Made by a program: the position numbers and the translations under genes. Below the pieces are notes generated by a model, which was not told where the DNA came from, searched no databases, and saw only the letters and a list, made by a program, of their open reading frames with translations. From Symsagittifera roscoffensis (taxonomy: Eukaryota > Xenacoelomorpha > Acoela > Convolutidae), in NCBI RefSeq assembly GCF_963678635.1, contig NC_087063.1, positions 6,234,386-6,298,385 on the forward strand: DNA of 64,000 nucleotides. Reading direction: 5' to 3'. Shown here one piece after another: positions 57,605 to 64,000 of this stretch; within the stretch, counting starts at the first letter, position 1; each line of letters starts with the position of its first letter.

Positions 57605-59105
57605 TATTGATTAAAAAAACAAATAATCTAAACATAGAACAGCTCGCGATACAAATCGAGTTGCTCTAGATTTCGGAATCTAATTGAGTGAATCACCAAA
57701 ACTGATTTGCTCCTTTTCTGGCGATAAAAAATAATAATTAGTTCATGCGCAACCTACGGGATTAGAAACGAATTCTGTCAATATCATTTGAAGCCTTAAA
57801 CAATATAATTTTGAGCTGATTTACAATTTTAAAATAGAAAACAGTCAACGGTGAAAATCGATTGCTTCCCGCCTTTTACTAAAAATTGGAAATATTTGAT
57901 TTCATTTCTTACCGTTTTGTTAATTACCCGAACAAAAAATGACGGCACACAGGATATGAGAATTTCTTCTTTTCCTTTCTAAAAGCTCAAATTTTCCAAT
58001 TAGAAAACGCGCTAAGAAAAAATGAAAAACTAAAAAAAATCAGCCATTAGCTAGCAAGGGAAGATGACACGCTTACCCGTTGCTTGGAGAAGACGGTAAG
58101 CATTCTAAAAATGTAGCGCAGATTTTTCTGAATTTCCAAAAGGGAGGAATGGTATATATTTTATTCTCGCGGTCTTTTGATGTTCTTTTCCCCCCAATTT
58201 TAATCCCTCACAAGGTGGTAATACAAAACAAGGACTGATTTGAAAAGGAGGGAAATCTCGTCTTCCACTTCTGAATTATAGCAACAGAAGTGCAAATAGA
58301 CTCATACTACACACGCTTAAAAGATGCTGCTTTTTTACACTTTTCTCTTATATTGGTTCAATTTCTATAATACAATATCGCGCCATTTTGTCAACTCTTT
58401 TCTCGAAGAAGATTACACCATTAGTGTTAATCTTGTCAATTTACAAGTTTGTCTAAAGGGGTTTTAAAAACAATCAGCTTTCAGCCTGAAACTCAGCAAG
58501 CAAATTTGAGATGCGAGAGCATATCTTTTCTACAAGGTAAAAAAAAGGGTTGTATGTCTACACTTAAGTGTTTTTTAACCAATTAATTAGAAAAAAATGA
58601 GTTGGGACTACAAAATACCTATTCGAAGAAATAAAACAGAAACCGATGAAAGGTTGTAAATTTAAAAAATTAACCGCTCGCGCGTTTTTTAAAAACCAAT
58701 TTCCCTCCGATAATTAGCCACTGTTAGTTTTCCTTTCAAGTATCGACCGAGCGGGATCATGTCACTTTAAATTAAGTCATTTGAGTTCAAAATGGAACTC
58801 GAAGGTAGCTGAGTCCAAATTGTTGAAAGCAAAATCCTCTATATTTAATAGTTTCTGAGCTTTAAAGCATAAAACCTTGCGCATCCAGTAAAAATGTCAA
58901 AGGAAAAAATCAGTCACTTCAGAAGCAAAGCTGTTCAATTGTTCAAATAATATAAACTGACTACCTTCGTTCAAGGTCGCCGGTAGAGGCTCTTACGAAA
59001 AATAACCGGCTCTAAAAGTTAATAGGATAACCTAATCATTAGCTCAAATATTGACCCATCAGAGTTCTAGATGGATTATCTTGTTAGATGCTACCAATTT
59101 TTTTT
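57605..59105. other. Upstream flank of the PA-TM-RING gene, no further exon recognised
   Basis: AT-rich. I see no open frame with family features. A first non-coding exon or promoter may lie here, but I cannot place it. Confidence 0.4.
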
Positions 59106-59110
59106 TTTTT

Positions 59111-59233
59111 TGGTACAAGTGAACATTGGTTACAAATGGAACTTCACCGGCCAAGATACGCAGCACCGTTTTGACCTGTTGCAACTGATTTTTACTTATG
59201 AAACCCCGTTTGTACCAACACTCACTTGTACCA
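59111..59233. mobile_element. Mini MITE (123 bp, ~25-bp terminal inverted repeats)
   Basis: The left end TGGTACAAGTGAACATTGGT is inverted at the right end as ACCAACACTCACTTGTACCA (imperfect), and TACAAA/TTTGTA extends the match inward. The interior is ~70 bp without repeats. Confidence 0.75.
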
Positions 59234-59817
59234 AATTGAGAAATCGGTCGCATTTTTACCTAACTTAATCAACTCGAACTCCGATTTGTCAATTTTTGAG
59301 CCAGTGATTAGTTCAACTGATTCACTATTGTTCAATCATTATAAAACCAACGAGCCTAAGCAAAATAGTGATCGCCGCAGTCGCATCATGTTGCGAGTTT
59401 GCCAACAGAGGGTAAGACTACATAGGAAAATTTAGCGCCGGTTATCGCCGTGGTGCCACAAAGTGCGCCCACCGAGGACCTTAAGCCGAGGTAAACAATT
59501 TAACTTTTTATGAAAAATTGAATAATTTTGGTACTAACTGGACTGACTTTTTTTGCTACAAGAGAACTGATTATTCATTTTGCTACTTGAGAATACATAC
59601 TATTTCTACCAATCAAAGTGACGCGACAATGAAACGAAATTTAAGCTTTACAACTGAGTTAACCATTACTGTGCACTAACGGAGTTTGATTACATCACAC
59701 AAATCGTTGCAGAAAGTTTAGAAGTTCGAGAATAAGCAAAGCGAGCGAAAAAAAAACGTTTTTTTTTTAATTTAAATTTTTAGTGGTTTTTAAGAGGAAT
59801 TTGGAATGGGTCAAAAC

Positions 59818-60130
59818 ACAAGAGGCGAAGCTTCATTTCGCAAACACTTGCGAGAACACGACAAAAGGCAGCTCTATAAGGTGCATTAAGAATAAGCCTC
59901 GAATTAGTTAACATTCGGCTAGGCCTCGGATTCGATCTTGCAAGCTACTGCGATCTGGAGATTATGAAACTAACGCACTAACCACTAAGCCACGCAAGCT
60001 TAATATATGTCAAACACTAGCCACAAATAAAGCCAGAACAGATGCTATGAAACTTCCAATGCTAGATCATGATTATAGCAAAAGAGCAAACCAATAAGTG
60101 AACACTTTTATTTGCGAGTTAGGTTAGAAA
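59818..60130 (-). mobile_element. SINE family M, copy 1, with elongator tRNA-Met-like core
   Basis: On the minus strand, 60,000-59,930 reads like an elongator tRNA-Met: A box TGGCTTAGTGGTTAGTGCG, an anticodon-arm stretch GTTAGTTTCATAATCT (CAT anticodon) and B box AGATCGAATCC. The acceptor stem does not pair and extra bases sit in the variable region, so it is not a working tRNA. A ~120-bp leader precedes it and a body ending in GCGAAATGAAGCTTCGCCTC follows. Full-length relative at 50,358-50,720; fragments at 29,410, 42,845 and 63,570. Confidence 0.8.
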
Positions 60131-60134
60131 AAAA

Positions 60135-61690
60135 AACAAATACGTAGTAATATGTAAAAATGTGAAATAGGTAATAAAAAAAATCTTGAGATTCATTTAA
60201 CTCAGATGTTTTCTCGGCAGTGCGACAAGTTTTTGGAAACCGAATTAGAACTAAGAGGGTTCTCACATGATACTAAATTTGAGACCCCAGATAGCTTTTA
60301 GAGATACCAGGATGAAAGCCCTAAAAACACTACGCCGAAGTTACTTATCCCACTATTCTTAACAAGAGAATAACCAGTTGGTGTGCAATAAAAATTGCCC
60401 TTCCAAGTACACATTTTTGTTGTTTGTGAGGCTGATGTTCAGGATTTGGCTGATGAATTATTAATGGTAGCTCAAGCACCTTTTTAAACTAATTAGTTGC
60501 TTTGAAAGCAACTCTACCCGAGGAGTTTTGAAAATTCTATATATTTAAAAATATGTGTCTTTTATAAAAGATATCAAATTTTGACAGTACAAGGCCTGCC
60601 AAAGTTGAGATCCGTTTCGATAATGAATTTAAAAAGCGAGTTTTAAAAATAAAATACAAATCAAACAACAGAAAAAAAATAAAAAAGAGCAAGCACATAG
60701 TTTCAATTTCCGTTAAAATAAAAAGACTTGTCTTTGATACCTACAGCAGTAAAAAACATCAATATAAAAGTCGACCGATATTTATTGATGGCTTCAATGG
60801 GCAACGAGTTTCATGAAATGGTTTTCTTAGACATTTGACCCTGGCTACAAAAGAACTTCGGCACTTATTAATCCAGAACAAGTAATAAAGATGTATCACC
60901 TTTAAATAAGACTTAAAACAGAGAAGAGTTCATTCATCAGAGAACTATTTCATAAGAACTAATTCCTCCTAAGAAGACTAACTTCAGAAGCCAAAAATGA
61001 CGTCAACACATTCAATTTAAGTTACTCTTTAGCTTCAAAAAGCTTAGATTAGATGAGATATATTTTAGGCGCTATTTTCGAAATTCTATTTTCGAAAAAG
61101 GCTACACACAGCTTTAAGGCTCATTTTTTGGATCTCTATTTTCAAAAAATGATAGATAACCTCTTGAAACAACGCGACCTAAAATAAGTGTCATTACTTC
61201 GCTGATTGAAATTTGGGAACAAACTAGCGCGTGATTCGCAACTTCAGTGCGTAAAAGCAATTCTTAACCGTGAGAATAGCTTCTTAAAATGTATAAATTA
61301 AAACAACAGAAAGCTAATGCAACTAAGAATAGACAGCGCATCTGACAGCAATTTCTATTTCATAAATTGAAAAATGTTAAAACAAATTAAGTTTTAGGTT
61401 CTCTTTTACTTACATAGTCATGCCACAAAACCTACTGTTTTTCGGATCTTCGCATTTTTCACTCAGGAGTAAGACCATAAAAAAGCCGACAACTTACAAA
61501 TGCATTTTTCATATATGAATAAAAAGTTCTAAAATGAATATTTTTTGTAAAATCATTAACTTCTTTGAACAGTTTATTGTTTAACTTAGTAATTCAATTT
61601 CATTAGCCGCCCGTAGTTATATCATCTACTGTCATCAATAGTTAAAACAGCGTGATTATTTAATGAACATGAACACGACGTTTTCTTGAT
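60135..61690. other. AT-rich non-coding stretch
   Basis: No gene is recognised. A 25-codon open stretch around 60,408-60,485 (reading ADVQDLADELLMVA) has plausible protein composition, but no splice context or family match that I can name. Confidence 0.4.
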
Positions 61691-61699
61691 AAAATTGAA

Positions 61700-62100
61700 T
61701 AACTTTTTAAAAAATTTCGATAACACGAAAAATAAAAACATTTGAGCAGTTATGTTTGGGAGTCACATCTGCAAAACCTTGAAAGTAACCTGACATCAGT
61801 CCAAACTAGAAACAGGGTCGAGTTTTTTTAAATGTAAGTTTTTTTTAAAACTAAAAGGATTTGAGCAGCCATATTTGGAGGCAAAATTTGCAATCCCTGA
61901 GAATGGGAATATCCTGAGAGCACATTACCATAGTCGTAAGAATTTTAAATTTGAAGAAGCTTTTTAAAATCTAAGCTATAGAAAAAGTATTGAAAAAATC
62001 ACAAAAATAGTCATATCTCGTACAGCTTAAGTATTTGAGCAGTCACATTTCATGGCCAGATTTGCAACACTTGGGGGAATTATGGTAGCCCCTCATATGG
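61700..62100. repeat. Diverged monomers of the ~169-bp satellite
   Basis: 'catttgagcagttatgtttg' (61,738), 'gatttgagcagccatatttg' (61,858) and 'gtatttgagcagtcacattt' (62,029), with 'gaggcaaaatttgcaatccc' and 'cacaaaaatagtcatatctcg', match the array at 40,500-41,640 in the same orientation. Confidence 0.75.
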
Positions 62101-62445
62101 CGTCACAAATTTCAACTCAAAAAATAAAAAAAAAATAATCAACTAAATTAACTCAAAAATAAAAAACACTAAGCTAAAAACAAAAAATATGTAGACTTAA
62201 AGCGTTCGTGCTTCATCAAATGTATGGTGAAAATCATGAATTACCATGCATTCAAATGCTCTTCTGGATAAAAAAAGACCCAATTCAACATTCGTATAGA
62301 GTATTTCAAAACTTTGACTTCAGTAACAATTTTAAACGCTGCAATTTATTGGCAAGGTCAAAAGAGGTACTTCTTAAACATGTTTCACTAGGACCCTTAG
62401 TTGAAAAATGTACAAATAGATAGATGATTAGACACAGAGATATAC

Positions 62446-62512
<67 letters not shown>
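62446..62512. repeat. (GATA)n microsatellite
   Basis: About 17 uninterrupted GATA units, with further imperfect units up to 62,575. Minus-strand frames across it (Tyr-Leu-Ser-Ile repeats) are artefacts. Confidence 0.97.
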
Positions 62513-62714
62513 GACATCGACCGATAGATAACAGATAAATAGATAGATATATAGAAAGACATATAGATAGATATATGTTTTTATTTTCAGTTGACGAAAC
62601 GAACATACAATTTTTTTCATCAGACAACCAAGTAAATTGTAAATGAGCCAAATCATGCATGAATATAGCATTTTTGAGACAAAAAGTCTTGTCACTCACA
62701 TGAAACGTCTGCAT

Positions 62715-64000
62715 TGTATATTTTAAAATTTTTTGATTGACATAAAAATAAGTTCAATTCAGCGCAAAACTTCCTAATCTGTCGACTTCCAAATATGGCT
62801 GATATGAAAAAAAAAACACTTGAATAAGGTTTAAATAAATATGGTTGATATGAAAAAAAACTTGAATAGTATCAAATATTTATTTTCTTCAGAATTAATG
62901 TCCGATATTAAATTTGTAGTCAAAGTTTATTTAGGAATATTCAAGTCAATTTCGCTACTTTGTCATTAGTTACCATTAGAATTCAGTGATTTGAAAAAAT
63001 GTTTTTAGGTAAAAATGCGGCTAAAATAAAAATTTCTCAACGCTTAGTTAAAATAAACACCCGGAAGTATCCGTGAAAGATGCTTATAAATCTTTTCTCG
63101 GTTTTGGATAAAATGATCAATTAGGTTATGTTATTTGTACAATTTTTAATCAAACTACACCCGCACAACAAAATCGTTCCAAATTGAATTGAGGCTCTGT
63201 ATAAAAATAAATTTTAAAGTTGTTCGAATAAGCTGGTTGAAATTTTCATCAAAATTGAAATTCTCACAGTCAGACTAGAAAAACTCTTTTGCTTCAATTA
63301 CAACTTCCTTTACTTTTTTTTCAAACAAACTTTTTTCAATTAAAACGGACTTAAAACATTTAGATTGCACTGTTTCTTTGAAAAGTAAATACATTTTAAG
63401 CACTTCTCACTTTAGGAAACAAATTTCAATCTCCGCTTGTATTACGCCGCTTGCAAGGAACCGATTTGATAGATATAGTAGTCAAAACAGAAGAATCCGT
63501 TTCGTTTCACCTTCTTTTTCATATTCCAAATTCAATCAGTTAAGCTCACATATTTAATATTGTCTGCGCACATCGAAGCTTCATTTTGCATTCTAATGCG
63601 AAACAAGCGACAAAAAAGGAATTCTAAACCGCAAGAAAACACGAAAATAAGCCTCGAAAGAAAAACATATGTAACATAGAAAACAAGACTTCAAAATTAC
63701 TTGTTCGCGTGTCAAAAAAGAAGCAGTGAGCTCAAGAAAGCTTGCTTTCTTTGATGCACACTTCAACAACACGCTGGTTTGTTTGCTTTCTTTTTGTTTC
63801 GACAGAGCTAAATACTTTTCAGTTAACCAAGTTACGCTTAGTTACAACGACCACCAGGAAAATACGTCACCAGCTTTAATGGAAAAGAAACCGCTCCAAC
63901 AAGATAAACTAAAGAGGACAAACGAACAATCGGAAAAAAATTCGAATCAGACACAAACGACACTAACTGAATTATCTGGCCCTTGGAATTTCTCTGATAA
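62715..64000. other. AT-rich non-coding stretch to the window end, with repeat fragments
   Basis: No gene is recognised. A ~55-bp duplication lies at 62,790-62,875 ('aatatggctgatatgaaaaa' and 'aatatggttgatatgaaaaa'). A family-P fragment ('aatcgttccaaattgaattg') is near 63,172. A SINE M tail fragment in minus orientation is at about 63,570-63,665 ('gaagcttcattttgcattct', 'aataagcctcgaa'). Confidence 0.5.

Noticed and set aside
59930-60005. Functional tRNA-Met gene on the minus strand
   Set aside because: The anticodon loop and pol III boxes are good, but the acceptor stem does not pair and extra bases sit before the B box. The sequence is embedded in a repeated unit, so SINE is the better call.
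60408-60490. Possible isolated exon (25 codons of protein-like sequence)
   Set aside because: There is no flanking splice pair that continues into another coding exon, no known family, and it is too short to support.
62306-62714. Minus-strand frames with Tyr-Leu-Ser-Ile repeats
   Set aside because: They are a translation of the GATA microsatellite.

Overview
The window is a piece of an AT-rich animal (invertebrate metazoan) nuclear genome. The evidence is intron-rich protein genes with GT-AG introns, two genes of eukaryote-wide or animal-type families, a Ty3/Gypsy LTR retrotransposon, tRNA-derived SINEs, MITE-like inverted repeats, satellites and a 200-base assembly gap. No bacterial operon, rRNA, functional tRNA or CRISPR array is visible. 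I cannot name the species.

Layout. 1-6,040: AT-rich non-coding DNA with two copies of a long inverted-repeat family. 6,040-35,450: repeat-dominated gene desert. It holds a nearly complete but broken Ty3/Gypsy element (6,642-13,187, flanked by the 5-bp target duplication CAAGC) sitting inside one copy of a diverged multi-kilobase repeat. Other copies of that repeat lie near 25-27 kb and 29.6-31.6 kb. The desert also has perfect-arm palindromes, foldback elements, tandem repeats and the N-gap (21,882-22,081). 36,371-40,121 (minus): a four-exon neuroguidin (NGDN) gene with introns filled by a MITE, a foldback element and a 119-bp tandem repeat. 40,500-41,640: a ~169-bp satellite just upstream of NGDN. 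43,028-43,900 (minus): a MULE-type DNA transposase pseudogene. 44,190-44,485: a tRNA-like SINE. 46,023-57,543 (minus): a nine-exon gene for a Goliath/RNF13/GRAIL-type PA-TM-RING E3 ubiquitin ligase, with repeats in its introns. 57,600-64,000: non-coding DNA with a small MITE, a tRNA-Met-like SINE, more satellite monomers and a GATA microsatellite.

The two host genes lie head-to-tail on the minus strand but have unrelated jobs: ribosome biogenesis/translation control (NGDN) and endosomal membrane-protein ubiquitination (Goliath type). In both, a strong 3' splice site ends only 7-8 bases before the start codon. This is the pattern expected of spliced-leader trans-splicing, or of 5'UTR introns. 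Exon coordinates were derived by hand from reading frame and GT/AG borders; every exon junction keeps phase. The rest of the window is mostly mobile-element debris, and the same families recur in introns and intergenic DNA.
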